DNA from: Flavobacterium palustre
Lineage (GTDB): Bacteria > Bacteroidota > Bacteroidia > Flavobacteriales > Flavobacteriaceae
Direction: 5' to 3'
Length of the DNA: 64,000 nt
NCBI RefSeq assembly: GCF_014639535.1
Contig: NZ_BMGA01000002.1
Location: 124,001 to 188,000 of the forward strand
Both the position numbers and the translations under genes were made by a program. Under the pieces are notes generated by a model. It was not told the DNA's origin. It did no database searches and worked only from the letters and a program-made list of their open reading frames with translations. Each line of letters opens with the position of its first letter. Position 1 is the stretch's first letter. Below, piece after piece: positions 8,982 to 17,830 of the stretch.

Positions 8982-10325
8982 TTATAACGCCAAACTGTTT
9001 AATAATTCAATAAGTTTGGGATCAGATGGTTTGGGAGCTTGTGCAGTTACAATATTGCCATTTGAATCAATTAAGATAAATCTGGGGATTGCTTTGATGT
9101 TATATTCTTTTATAAATTTCGAATCAAATTCTTTGTCTGCTAATAACTGAATTCCACTCATTTTTTTCTCGGTTATAAGCTTACTCCATCTTTCACGGTC
9201 TTTACTATTGTCAACAGAAATACTTACAAAAACAATGTTTTTACCTTTAAATTGTTCTTCCACTTTTTCAAGAGAAGGGATTTCCTGGCGGCAAGGACCA
9301 CACCAAGTTGCCCAAATATCAATATAAACATATTTTCCTTTCATACTTTCTAAAGAAGTTTCTCCTCCTTTGTGGTTTTCATAATTAAAAGAGGGAGACG
9401 GTTTGCCTGGTTCTACCGCTATGGTTTTATTATAGTTAGTCGTTAGGATTTCCTTAGTTTTTGGGTCATTTGTAATAGAAATGAACTCATTATATGTTTT
9501 TTTATAGTATGAATTTTCAATGTTAATATCATTGATGCCATTTAGAATTAATCGATTCTTAATACTTTGACTTTTTAGAGCCTTAATTTCAGGGATGGCA
9601 TTTTTTGCCGAAACAAAAAAACTTCCTTCATCGCCTTTAATATTTTCGAAAAATTTTGTCATTACAATGTCTTGATAATCTATAGAAAACAAAAAATCAG
9701 CTTCATTGTCTAAATCAATTTTTTTGTCATACTTCGGAAAATTTTCAGAAACCACATAATCATTTGTGGCGTTATTATGTAATCTATTATAATACAATAC
9801 ATTTTTTTGCTCTAAATAATGAAGATTTAAAGATTCTTTTTGTTTAAAGTAGTCATCCGAAAATTGAGTTGTTTCAAATAATCTTTTAACAGAGTTTATT
9901 GTTTTTTCAAGTTTTTTTAAAAAATCGGTTTCATTTAATTTATAATCTTCAAATGAAATTTCAGAAGTAATTATTGTTTTCTCAGCAATATACTGATTTT
10001 CGATACTTCCTTTACCGGTATATTTTAAAGTAGCACTAAAGTTCGAATCATCGGCAGTTATGCTCATTTTAGAATCTTTAGAAAAATAGATGGGCATCCT
10101 ATTCTTAGAGGTTTCAAGCGCATAAATTCCCTCGTAATTAATTGATAAGTTTTCAGAAAATGTTCCGTCGGGTTTTAAGTTGATTTCTTTTTCGAAGGAT
10201 TCTCCTTTTATCCAGATTTTTTCATCTTCCGTATTTGTGATTTTACCTGAAATAGTGATTGTTGCTTGTGGAGTTGTGTAAGAACAAAGTATTACAATTA
10301 ATAATAGAAGACTATATTTTTTCAT
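8982..10325 (-). CDS. TlpA-like thioredoxin-domain protein with DUF4369-like N-terminus
   Basis: From the ATG at 10325 the protein is 447 residues; a TTG start 15 bases further upstream is less likely. It has a signal peptide (MKKYSLLLLIVILCSYTTPQ), an N-terminal beta-rich segment of the GKITN...IYALETS kind seen in DUF4369 proteins, a helical middle, and a C-terminal TlpA/AhpC-TSA domain. That domain has YIDIWATWCGPCRQE with both redox cysteines and the cis-proline segment IPRFILID. It is probably a periplasmic thiol-disulfide oxidoreductase. Proteins of this build are numerous in Bacteroidetes and their partners are mostly unknown. A TATATTTG box lies just upstream on the minus strand (10345-10338), which also argues against the TTG start. 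Confidence 0.82.
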   Translation of the reverse strand: MKKYSLLLLIVILCSYTTPQATITISGKITNTEDEKIWIKGESFEKEINLKPDGTFSENLSINYEGIYALETSKNRMPIYFSKDSKMSITADDSNFSATLKYTGKGSIENQYIAEKTIITSEISFEDYKLNETDFLKKLEKTINSVKRLFETTQFSDDYFKQKESLNLHYLEQKNVLYYNRLHNNATNDYVVSENFPKYDKKIDLDNEADFLFSIDYQDIVMTKFFENIKGDEGSFFVSAKNAIPEIKALKSQSIKNRLILNGINDINIENSYYKKTYNEFISITNDPKTKEILTTNYNKTIAVEPGKPSPSFNYENHKGGETSLESMKGKYVYIDIWATWCGPCRQEIPSLEKVEEQFKGKNIVFVSISVDNSKDRERWSKLITEKKMSGIQLLADKEFDSKFIKEYNIKAIPRFILIDSNGNIVTAQAPKPSDPKLIELLNSLAL

Positions 10326-10472
10326 AGTATTTTTTATCAAATATATTAATTTGTAAGTAATTGTGGTGTTTTTTTAAAATTATAGTGAACTTTGGAACTG
10401 TAGATTTTCGACTAAGATAAAACTTCTTGTGAACCGTAAACGTGAATTTACCACAAAATTCGCAATTGCATG

Positions 10473-10641
10473 CTCTCTCTGGTGCTTGCCTGAGGCGAGT
10501 ACCTAATTTAAATTATGAAGACAAAAATAGCGTTTGCAACGCGGGTATTTTGTAACAATAATGTTTTTAACCGCGTTGCAAACGCTTCTATTTGTTTATT
10601 GAAGTAGGTAGGCACTCGTTGCAAACGAGCGCCAGCGGGAG
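10473..10641. repeat. REPIN-like palindromic element (two inverted REP-like ends and a central hairpin)
   Basis: The two ends are inverted relatives (24 of 35 positions match in my hand alignment). Each end holds its own hairpin: CTTGCC-TGA-GGCGAG at 10485-10499, and CTCGTT-GCA-AACGAG at 10615-10629. The stem sequences differ but the pairing is kept. Each is preceded, in its own orientation, by a CTGGYG motif. A central perfect 16-bp hairpin has arms at 10529-10544 and 10571-10586. The rest of the 10341-10753 gap contains no gene. Confidence 0.7.
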
Positions 10642-10753
10642 TTTGGGTTTATATTGCTCTGAACCTTTCCATTAAGACTTAAGCCAAATATACAAAAAGA
10701 TCATTCCATTAAACACTCTCGCCCAAATTTCGCAAAACCGCTGTTATGAGCAA

Positions 10754-12280
10754 TTATTGATTTTTTAATCTATCGTACAGACAAACTAGTTTCATGTAAT
10801 ACGATTTATTATTCTGGTCAGTGGTTAAATTCCAGTTTTCACGTAAAAATTTCTCTAATTCTTCCAGATTTAATTTTGCAGGTTCTATTAGAAGCATAAT
10901 TTTTATTGCTTTATCTGGAGTATTTTGCTCAATAATTTCAGCAATTGAATTATATGTTTCTTGAATAGTTTTTGCTTTATATGAATATGGATTTGCGTCT
11001 TTCCATAATGTAACATCTTTTGTTGCTGCAGCAACAATTTTCGCATCAATCTTAGATTTATTTTCAATTTGCTTGTAATATTTACAAACAGGCATCCAAC
11101 CATTAGCTTTTACTAATTTAGGAAGTGATTTGTCTATAAGTTCTTGTGCATCAAATCCTTTGTTGTCAAATACTACATCTTCAGCAACGTCAAATCTCGA
11201 AAATGTTTCGTAGGATTTTTCAGTAGATTTACCAGAAACTCCAACTCCAATAACAACATCAACTTTATCTAAATCGGTGTCTGTATTAAAGTCGACAACT
11301 GCAATTTTTCCTGAAGGGTCGTTAGTACTAACTAGTTCATAAATATGTTCTTTAATTTTCCTCAATAATGAAGCAGGAAACTTTTGATTTAATGATGCAA
11401 GAACTTGTAATATCTCTAAATATTCCTTTGTTCTTATTCTAGTTAATGGTAAAATAGAACCACCAATTTCAAATTCATATTTGTCAATTAACGGCTCACC
11501 TTTATGGTCATGAACGTATTCTATAAAAAACAAACGACTTGAAAGTTCGTTGACTTGTCCTTGGTCTAAGCATCTAATTATTGATGCTAAAATACCTCTA
11601 ACGTTAGTGTCAGAAATCGAATATCCCATGAAAATAGTTGGATGTTCTAGAAAAACGGTTAGTAACTTTGCGGCTAAATATGCGTTTTTTTCTTCAAACT
11701 CATGATAATCTTCAGCAGTGATTATTAGAGAATTTGGCTCACTACAGCAACCATGGATTTTATAAATTTCTCCAATTTCTTGAAGAGATGAAAAAATTAA
11801 TTCTTGTTGAGATTTATAAACTTTAAAATCTGGATAAATTGATTCACATAGCAAATCATAATTTGTAGTAATGATACCATTTATTTTTGCAGCCTTTAGT
11901 AGTTCAATGTCGGTTTTATGTCGGAGATCAATTTCTTTTTTTGAAACCTCTTTCAAATATTCAGAAATAGATACTTTTAGTGGACTCGAAAAATCGACCA
12001 TTTCGTGAAGATTTTTTTCTCGCTCAGTTTTAATAGCATCTGCATCAAACCAATAACCGTGATAATCATTTGCAATTAAAGTACCAACTTTTGGCCAGTT
12101 TCCACTTGCAAGAGAACGATATTTTTCGAATGGTATATTCATCATACCAGAGTATTTTCTTAGAAGGCCTTCCCATGTTTCAGTATTAATATATTTGAAT
12201 GAAAATCCAGAACCTATAAATAAGAAAGGTGATGAGGAAAATCCATCTAGTCTTTCGAAAAAATCTTCTTTAAAACTCAT
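10754..12280 (-). CDS. SIR2-domain protein, stand-alone; candidate NAD-targeting defence effector
   Basis: The 508-residue protein has an N-terminal SIR2-like domain of about 240 residues. Visible NAD-pocket motifs are FIGSGFS (21-27) followed by Trp36, TTNYD (138-142), KIHG with the likely catalytic His176, and FMGYSISD (217-224). The C-terminal 260 residues are not recognised; they hold a short Gly/Val segment (DVVIGVGVSGKST) and helices. SIR2 domains in prokaryotic defence proteins (Thoeris ThsA, DSR, SIR2-Argonaute partners) destroy NAD after infection. No HerA, Argonaute or TIR partner is next to it. The role here is inference from domain type and isolated placement. A TATTTTTG box at 12400-12393 gives a leader of about 105 nt. 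Confidence 0.75.
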   Translation of the reverse strand: MSFKEDFFERLDGFSSSPFLFIGSGFSFKYINTETWEGLLRKYSGMMNIPFEKYRSLASGNWPKVGTLIANDYHGYWFDADAIKTEREKNLHEMVDFSSPLKVSISEYLKEVSKKEIDLRHKTDIELLKAAKINGIITTNYDLLCESIYPDFKVYKSQQELIFSSLQEIGEIYKIHGCCSEPNSLIITAEDYHEFEEKNAYLAAKLLTVFLEHPTIFMGYSISDTNVRGILASIIRCLDQGQVNELSSRLFFIEYVHDHKGEPLIDKYEFEIGGSILPLTRIRTKEYLEILQVLASLNQKFPASLLRKIKEHIYELVSTNDPSGKIAVVDFNTDTDLDKVDVVIGVGVSGKSTEKSYETFSRFDVAEDVVFDNKGFDAQELIDKSLPKLVKANGWMPVCKYYKQIENKSKIDAKIVAAATKDVTLWKDANPYSYKAKTIQETYNSIAEIIEQNTPDKAIKIMLLIEPAKLNLEELEKFLRENWNLTTDQNNKSYYMKLVCLYDRLKNQ

Positions 12281-12309
12281 GTTATACGGTTTGTTGTTTA
12301 TAATTACTC

Positions 12310-12384
12310 ATAACTAGTATATATGCTCATAAATTGAACTAGTTATATCCTTTATCGGCATGTTATGCGCATTATTTTTTTAAT
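12310..12384. repeat. Inverted repeat and boundary repeat upstream of the SIR2 gene
   Basis: ATAACTAGT at 12310-12318 and ACTAGTTAT at 12338-12346 are perfect inverted arms in the SIR2 leader. TGTTATGCGCATTATT at 12361 onward resembles TGTTATGAGCAATTATT at 10742, which overlaps the 3' end of the same gene. The two could mark the ends of an inserted segment. Confidence 0.45.
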
Positions 12385-12440
12385 GTGCTTTACAAAAATA
12401 AAATTATTTCTTACATATCAAAAGAATAGATAAATAAAAA

Positions 12441-12470
12441 AACGGCTAAGGATTCCTTAGCCGTTTTTTT
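12441..12470 (-). terminator. Intrinsic terminator of the thr operon
   Basis: AACGGCTAAGGA and TCCTTAGCCGTT are perfect 12-bp arms around one base (12441-12465). There are runs of A on the left and T on the right, so it works in both directions. It lies directly after thrC. Confidence 0.9.
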
Positions 12471-12486
12471 ATTATTTTTTGAAAGT

Positions 12487-13776
12487 TTATCCTAAAAACG
12501 CTTTCAATTCATCATACGTTTTAATTTTAGTGCTTACTTTTTCTTTGTTTAATACGCTTTCTATTTGTGCAGGAATTGGTAAAGTAACTCCTAAAGCAGG
12601 TTCTACCACGTCTAAGAACTTGATAGGGTGAGCGGTTTCTAAGAAAACCCCAATAGCATTTGGATAATTTTCCAGTTCTTTTTTCAATCCTAAATAACCT
12701 ACTGCTCCGTGTGGTTCGGCAATGTAACCATCGGTGTTGTAAATGGTTTTCATAGCTGCCAGCGTTTCTGCGTCAGTATAGGTATAAGAAGAAAAGTCTT
12801 TTTTGAACTGCGCCAAATCATTTCCATACATTTCCTGAATACGGATAAAGTTACTTGGATTTCCTACGTCCATAGCATTCGAAATCGTAGCAATAGACGG
12901 TTTTGGATCGTAGATTCCGTTAACTAAGAATCTTGGTACCGTATCATTAACATTGGTAGCCGCTACAAAATGTTCGATAGGCAAGCCCATTTTCTTAGCG
13001 ATAATACCCGCACAAATATTTCCAAAATTCCCACTTGGACAAGAAAACACTAATGGTTTGTTTTGTCCTTTCAATGCTTTGTAAGCAAAAAGGAAGTAAA
13101 ACATTTGTGGCAACCAACGCGCAATATTAATTGAGTTAGCCGAAGTCAGGTTTTTATGAGCCAAAGTTTCATCTAAGAACGCTTTTTTAACCATGTCCTG
13201 GCAATCGTCAAAAACACCGTCCACTTCCAAAGCTTTGATGTTTTGTCCCAACGTAGTCAATTGTCTTTCCTGAATGTCACTTACTTTTCCGGAAGGATAT
13301 AAAATTACGACTTCAACTCCTTGAACTCCAAGAAAACCGCTAGCCACAGCTCCTCCTGTATCTCCGGAAGTAGCCACTAAAACGGTATTGGTATTGTCTT
13401 TTTTGTCTTTATTGAAATAACCCAGACAACGCGACATAAAACGTGCTCCAACGTCCTTAAACGCCATCGTAGGGCCGTGGAATAATTCCAGAGAATAGAT
13501 TCCGTTTTCAACAGGAACCACAGGAAAGTCAAAACACAAGGTTTCGGCAATGATTTGTTTTAGGGTTTCTGCTGGGATTTCGTCTCCTACAAATTGTTGA
13601 ATGGCTGTAAAAGCAATTTCCTCGTTGCTTAAGTTCTCAATAGTATCAAAAAAAGATTGCGGAAGCGCAGTGATGCTTTCCGGAAAATACAATCCTTTAT
13701 CGGCTGCTAATCCTTGTATTACGGCTTCCTGAAAAGAAACTTTTGGTGCGTTATGATTTAAACTGTAATATTTCAT
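12487..13776 (-). CDS. thrC: Threonine synthase
   Basis: From the ATG at 13776 the protein is 429 residues; further upstream in-frame codons read through a repeat and are rejected. It begins MKYYSLNHNAPKVSF, the usual start of bacterial ThrC. It carries the PLP Lys107 in GPTMAFKDVGARF, SGDTGGAVASGF and SCPSGNFGNICAG. It converts O-phosphohomoserine to threonine. It is the third gene of thrA-thrB-thrC on the minus strand and is followed by a strong terminator. The 121 bases between thrB and thrC hold two copies of an AACACAAAGTTCACAAAG repeat. Confidence 0.95.
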   Translation of the reverse strand: MKYYSLNHNAPKVSFQEAVIQGLAADKGLYFPESITALPQSFFDTIENLSNEEIAFTAIQQFVGDEIPAETLKQIIAETLCFDFPVVPVENGIYSLELFHGPTMAFKDVGARFMSRCLGYFNKDKKDNTNTVLVATSGDTGGAVASGFLGVQGVEVVILYPSGKVSDIQERQLTTLGQNIKALEVDGVFDDCQDMVKKAFLDETLAHKNLTSANSINIARWLPQMFYFLFAYKALKGQNKPLVFSCPSGNFGNICAGIIAKKMGLPIEHFVAATNVNDTVPRFLVNGIYDPKPSIATISNAMDVGNPSNFIRIQEMYGNDLAQFKKDFSSYTYTDAETLAAMKTIYNTDGYIAEPHGAVGYLGLKKELENYPNAIGVFLETAHPIKFLDVVEPALGVTLPIPAQIESVLNKEKVSTKIKTYDELKAFLG

Positions 13777-13801
13777 TTGATTGATGATTGCTTTTTTATT
13801 T

Positions 13802-13864
13802 AAACACAAAGTTCACAAAGGTTTTACTCTATTAATACATTAATAAAACACAAAGTTCACAAAG
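13802..13864. repeat. Two 19-base direct repeats in the thrB-thrC gap
   Basis: AAACACAAAGTTCACAAAG occurs at 13802-13820 and 13846-13864. It is of the same CTTTGTG...CTTTGTGTT type as degenerate sequences near 6553 and 48040. Confidence 0.6.
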
Positions 13865-13897
13865 TTTTTTCTGCTTTCTGTATCTGCCTTCTAATTT

Positions 13898-14839
13898 CTA
13901 AATCACTTTCATTCCTGTATCGTTCACTTTACACACATGGATTTCATAAGGTAAATTCATCTTATCGTAAACGGCACTCATGCCTTTGGCAATTTTTTCG
14001 GCGGTTTCTTTTCCTCTGCTTAAAGCAAAAATAGAAGGGCCTGAACCTGAAATTCCTGAGCCTAAAGCACCGTTTTCGTAAGCCGATTGTTTGATTAAAT
14101 CAAAGCCCGGAATCAATACGCTGCGTAACGGTTCTACGATTTCGTCATGCAAAGAACGCCCGATTAAATCGTAATCCTGAGTGTACAATCCCGCTACTAA
14201 TCCGCCCACATTTCCCCATTGCGTAATAGCGCTTTTTAGGGAAACGGTTTGTTTTAGTACCGAACGTGCATCGGATGTTTTTAGTTCAATTTGTGGGTGA
14301 ATTACCGTAGCAAATAATTCGTTCGGACTATCAATTTTGATGATATCCAAAGGATTCGAACTTCTTACCAATGTAAATCCCCCTAAAAGGGCAGGGGCAA
14401 CGTTATCGGCATGGGCATTTCCCGAAGCCAGTTTTTCACCCTGCATGGCAAATTTTACCAATTCTTTTCGGCTAAACGGATTGCCTAATAATTCGTTTGC
14501 ACCAAAAACCGCTCCAGCAGAACTTGCCGCCGAACTACCAATTCCACTTCCGGCCTTGATGTGTTTGTATATTTCGATTTCGAATCCGATAGCTATCGGA
14601 TCAAAATCGGCATTTGATTCTAGTTCTTCGAGCATTGCCAGTAAAGCAACACCTGCTACGTTTTTTTCGGCTTCCAAAGGTAAATTAGCACCCTCGATTT
14701 TAGTAATGCGAACTCCTTTTTCGGCTGATTTTCGAACAATCATTTCGTCACCTACATTGTCTAAACACAATCCCAAGACGTCAAATCCGCAGGAAAGGTT
14801 CGCAATGGTTGCAGGACAAAATACTTTTACTTCATTCAT
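13898..14839 (-). CDS. thrB: Homoserine kinase
   Basis: From the ATG at 14839 the protein is 313 residues and starts MNEVKVFCPATIANLSCGFD, the normal GHMP-kinase beginning. The ATP-binding GHMP motif GSGIGSSAASSAG lies near residue 95, and GSGISGSGPSIFAL near 260 is the C-terminal glycine-rich motif. It phosphorylates homoserine for ThrC. It is the middle gene of the thr operon, 80 bases after thrA. An 18-bp perfect palindrome (ATCCGATAGC and its complement) at 14584-14601 lies inside the coding sequence. Confidence 0.94.
   Translation of the reverse strand: MNEVKVFCPATIANLSCGFDVLGLCLDNVGDEMIVRKSAEKGVRITKIEGANLPLEAEKNVAGVALLAMLEELESNADFDPIAIGFEIEIYKHIKAGSGIGSSAASSAGAVFGANELLGNPFSRKELVKFAMQGEKLASGNAHADNVAPALLGGFTLVRSSNPLDIIKIDSPNELFATVIHPQIELKTSDARSVLKQTVSLKSAITQWGNVGGLVAGLYTQDYDLIGRSLHDEIVEPLRSVLIPGFDLIKQSAYENGALGSGISGSGPSIFALSRGKETAEKIAKGMSAVYDKMNLPYEIHVCKVNDTGMKVI
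14584..14601. repeat. 18-bp palindrome ATCCGATAGCTATCGGAT inside thrB
   Basis: The sequence is a perfect palindrome in coding DNA. The same 14-base core CCGATAGCTATCGG is the centre of the 36-bp palindrome at 45699-45734. Confidence 0.7.
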
Positions 14840-14919
14840 AAATTTATGTTGTTGGTTGTCAGTTGTTGGTTGTCGGTTGATTTTAGCTATCAACCATCAA
14901 CTAATAACTTTCAACTAAA

Positions 14920-17367
14920 TTATACATTTCCAATTCTAATTACATCGGCAAAAATTCCCGAAGCGGTAACCGCCGCACCGGCACCGGCACCTTTAATCAA
15001 TAAAGGCTGGTCCACATAACGATCGGTATAGAATAAAACAATATTGTCTTTTCCTTCTAAGTTGTAGAAAGGATGGTCTTTCGGGATGAATTGCAAACCT
15101 ACGCTCGCTTTTCCGTTTTCAAATTGAGCGACAAATTTCAATCGGCTGTCTTTTTGTTTGGCTTCCGCTAAAATACCTTCGAAATGGCTGTTGTATTCAA
15201 TCAAAGATTTGAAGAAATCTTCGTTGTTAGTCGTTGCCATACATGCAGAAGGCAGGAACGAATTGTTTTCAATATCTTCAATTTCCATTTTGTAACCGCT
15301 TTCGCGAATTAAAATCAGAATTTTTCTGGCAACGTCAATTCCGCTTAAGTCAATTTTTGGATCCGGCTCCGTAAATCCTTGCACTCCCGCTTCTTTAACC
15401 ACATCGTGGAACGAATTGTTTTCGTCAAAATTGTTAAAGATAAAGTTCAAACTTCCCGATAAAACCGCCTGAATTTTGTGTACTTTATCACCTGAAGCGA
15501 TTAAGTTTTTTACCGTATCGATAATTGGCAATCCCGCACCTACATTGGTTTCAAATAAGAAAGGAGCGTTGTATTGTCTTGATAATTTTTTCAGGTTTTT
15601 GTAATTGTCATAAGCCGAAGCACAGGCAATTTTGTTACAGGTTACCACGCCCACACTTTGTTTTAAGAAACGCTCGTAAATAGCTGCAACATCGGCATTG
15701 GCAGTGATGTCAACAAAAATGGAGTTACGTAGGTTTAAAGCTGCTACTTTTTCGATAAATAATTCTTTGTTAGCTGTTTCTCCATTTTCAAGAGCCGCTT
15801 GCCATGAATTTAAATCGATAGCATCTTCGTCAAAAAGCATTTTTCTTGAATTTGATAATGCAATGACACGAACATTAATTTTTAGATTTTCTTTTAAGAA
15901 TTTCTTTTGTTGGTGGATTTGCTCGATGAATTTTTCACCTACATTACCCACACCCATTACAAATAAATTCAATTGTTTTGTGTTTTCTTCAAAGAAGTTT
16001 TCGTGCAAAGTGTTCAAGGCTTTTTTAACGTCTCTTTCGTTAATTACAGCCGAGATATTTCTTTCGGAAGCACCTTGAGCAATCGCTCGGATGTTTACGT
16101 TATTTTTACCTAGAGTGCTAAACATTCTTCCGCTTAGACCCTGGTGATTTTTCATGTTTTCACCAACCAATGCAATGATACAAAGGTTTTGCTCCACAAT
16201 GCAAGGATCGATTTTGTTTTGAGCAATTTCGATTTCGAATGCTTTGTTGATGGCGTTTTCAGCAACTTCAGCATCTGAATTTAAAATTCCGATACAGATA
16301 GAATGCTCAGAAGAAGCCTGAGTAATAAAGATTACATTGATTCCTTCATTCGACAATACTTCGAAAAGTCTTTTTGAAGAACCTGAAACTCCAATCATTC
16401 CCGGACCTTCCAGTGTAATCAAAGTAATATTGTCAATATGGCTGATTCCTCTGGCCGGATTTCCATTGGATGTAGAAACATTAGAAATGTAAGTTCCTTC
16501 GGCTTCCGGTTCGAAAGTGTTTTTGATATGAATTGGAATATTTTTTCTTAAAACAGGCTGGATTGTTGGTGGGTATAAAACTTTGGCACCAAAATGTGAC
16601 AATTCCATCGCTTCCTGATAAGAGATTGAGGCAATTGGTTGGGCTTGTTTTACAATTTTAGGATTAGCAGTAAACATTCCGTTTACGTCAGTCCAGATTT
16701 CTAATTCGCTGGCATTTAAAGCTCCGGCTATAATTGCTGCAGTATAATCAGATCCACCGCGACCTAAAGTAGTATTGATTTCGTCTAAAGATGAAGCAAT
16801 AAAGCCCGGCATAACTACTACCTGAGAATCATTTGCACTGAAAAAGGCAGTAGTCAATAAGTTAGTAACTTCAAAGTTTACAGCTGCTTTTCCGTAATTA
16901 TTGTTAGTTTTAATCAACTCACGGCTGTCTTTGTAACTGCTGTTTTTAAGGTTTTGTTTTAAAGCTTCGGCAATGATGTATGATGAAAGTAATTCGCCAA
17001 AACTTAAAATAGTGTCAGATGTTCTTGCAGATAATTCGCCTAAAAGGAAACAACCGTCTAAAATAGTTTCCAGGTGGTTGATGATTCTTTTAATATGGCT
17101 CAATAAGCTGCTTTGTTCGCTTACAGGAATTAATTCTTTTAAAGCATCCAAGTGTTTTTTCTCGATTTCAGCAACGATTTCTTTGTAACTTTCGTCGTTA
17201 GCTGCCGCTTTTGAAGCCGCTAATTGCAATAAATCGGTTACTTTGCTAAGAGCAGAAACCACTACAATTAGTTTGTCTTTTTTAGCTTTGTTGAGAACGA
17301 TATCTAAAACCAGTTTTATATTTTTTGCATTGGCTACCGAAGTTCCGCCAAATTTTAATACTTTCAT
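14920..17367 (-). CDS. thrA: Bifunctional aspartokinase / homoserine dehydrogenase
   Basis: The 815-residue protein is a fusion. The aspartokinase half starts KFGGTSVANAKNI, has GRGGSDYTAA near residue 207, and is followed by paired ACT domains (LEGPGMIGVSGSSKRLFEVL, about residues 315-450). The homoserine dehydrogenase half starts with the Rossmann motif MGVGNVGEKF near 468 and ends with KGAGAGAAVTASGIFADVI. It supplies the first and third steps from aspartate to threonine. The ACT domains imply feedback inhibition, probably by threonine. It is the first gene of the operon and is preceded by a Thr-rich leader ORF. Confidence 0.96.
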   Translation of the reverse strand: MKVLKFGGTSVANAKNIKLVLDIVLNKAKKDKLIVVVSALSKVTDLLQLAASKAAANDESYKEIVAEIEKKHLDALKELIPVSEQSSLLSHIKRIINHLETILDGCFLLGELSARTSDTILSFGELLSSYIIAEALKQNLKNSSYKDSRELIKTNNNYGKAAVNFEVTNLLTTAFFSANDSQVVVMPGFIASSLDEINTTLGRGGSDYTAAIIAGALNASELEIWTDVNGMFTANPKIVKQAQPIASISYQEAMELSHFGAKVLYPPTIQPVLRKNIPIHIKNTFEPEAEGTYISNVSTSNGNPARGISHIDNITLITLEGPGMIGVSGSSKRLFEVLSNEGINVIFITQASSEHSICIGILNSDAEVAENAINKAFEIEIAQNKIDPCIVEQNLCIIALVGENMKNHQGLSGRMFSTLGKNNVNIRAIAQGASERNISAVINERDVKKALNTLHENFFEENTKQLNLFVMGVGNVGEKFIEQIHQQKKFLKENLKINVRVIALSNSRKMLFDEDAIDLNSWQAALENGETANKELFIEKVAALNLRNSIFVDITANADVAAIYERFLKQSVGVVTCNKIACASAYDNYKNLKKLSRQYNAPFLFETNVGAGLPIIDTVKNLIASGDKVHKIQAVLSGSLNFIFNNFDENNSFHDVVKEAGVQGFTEPDPKIDLSGIDVARKILILIRESGYKMEIEDIENNSFLPSACMATTNNEDFFKSLIEYNSHFEGILAEAKQKDSRLKFVAQFENGKASVGLQFIPKDHPFYNLEGKDNIVLFYTDRYVDQPLLIKGAGAGAAVTASGIFADVIRIGNV

Positions 17368-17427
17368 TTTGTTTGTTTTATTTTAAAAATGCAATATTTT
17401 ATATACACCCAACACCTTTCTTCTAAT

Positions 17428-17616
17428 AAAAAAGTATGTATCAATCAGGATTATATGTAATGATGAATACCCCTAAGGGGTAGTAGTAGTTGTAACAGAA
17501 ATTGAACCCCAAATTGGAGTTTTTATCGAAGAATGATATGTAGTTCTGTTGTTTGTCATAATAGTTCCCAAAAATACAGTTTTTTATAAAAAGCAAAAAC
17601 CTTTATGGGGTTTTTG
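17428..17616 (-). promoter_or_regulatory. Leader region of the thr operon with possible attenuation hairpins
   Basis: Reading the minus strand there are four candidate structures: a hairpin with 8-bp arms at 17616-17609 and 17601-17594; an AACTCCAA/TTGGGGTT hairpin at 17521-17505 inside the leader ORF; TACCCC-TTA-GGGGTA at 17482-17468 spanning the leader stop codon; and a weaker 10-base arm pair (17470-17461 with 17447-17438, one mismatch and one G-U). Six T follow the last at 17433-17428. The last two overlap by three bases and exclude each other. Two -7 boxes are possible, TATATTTG at 17645-17638 and TATTTTTG at 17576-17569. The switching logic is not resolved by eye. Confidence 0.55.
17473..17559 (-). 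CDS. Threonine-rich leader peptide of the thr operon
   Basis: A 28-codon ORF starts with ATG at 17559 and stops with TAG at 17475-17473, about 105 bases before thrA. The peptide starts MTNNRTTYHSS and ends SVTTTTTP. It holds nine Thr and three Ile, with five Thr codons in a row (ACA ACT ACT ACT ACC, 17493-17479) just before the stop. Leader peptides that stall ribosomes on the operon's product have this build, as in the enterobacterial thr leader. Its position directly before thrABC and the hairpin over its stop codon support the call. Expression has not been shown; the ORF is too short to rest on length. Confidence 0.7.
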   Translation of the reverse strand: MTNNRTTYHSSIKTPIWGSISVTTTTTP

Positions 17617-17830
17617 TGAATAATTTTAAAAAAAGAGCAAATATATGTTTTTACCGTCTTTAATTATAGTGATTCTTCTTTAAATTTTTTAAAACAGGCT
17701 GTTTTTTGTGAAAAATAATTGATGCCGAATGTGTTTTAGAACTTTGGATTTAATTCCTTGAATGATTGAAATGAAGTCACGGGTTTGATTTAATGCTGTT
17801 GAGTTAAGCTGTTAATGAAAATTTTAAAAG

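Noticed and set aside
14337-14918. A 193-codon frame antisense to thrB
   Set aside because: It lies within a well-supported conserved gene on the other strand and shows no family motif.
17594-17616. Hairpin with T tract before the thr leader ORF as terminator of an upstream gene
   Set aside because: No gene is transcribed toward it on the minus strand from 18143; it is kept as a possible part of the leader only.
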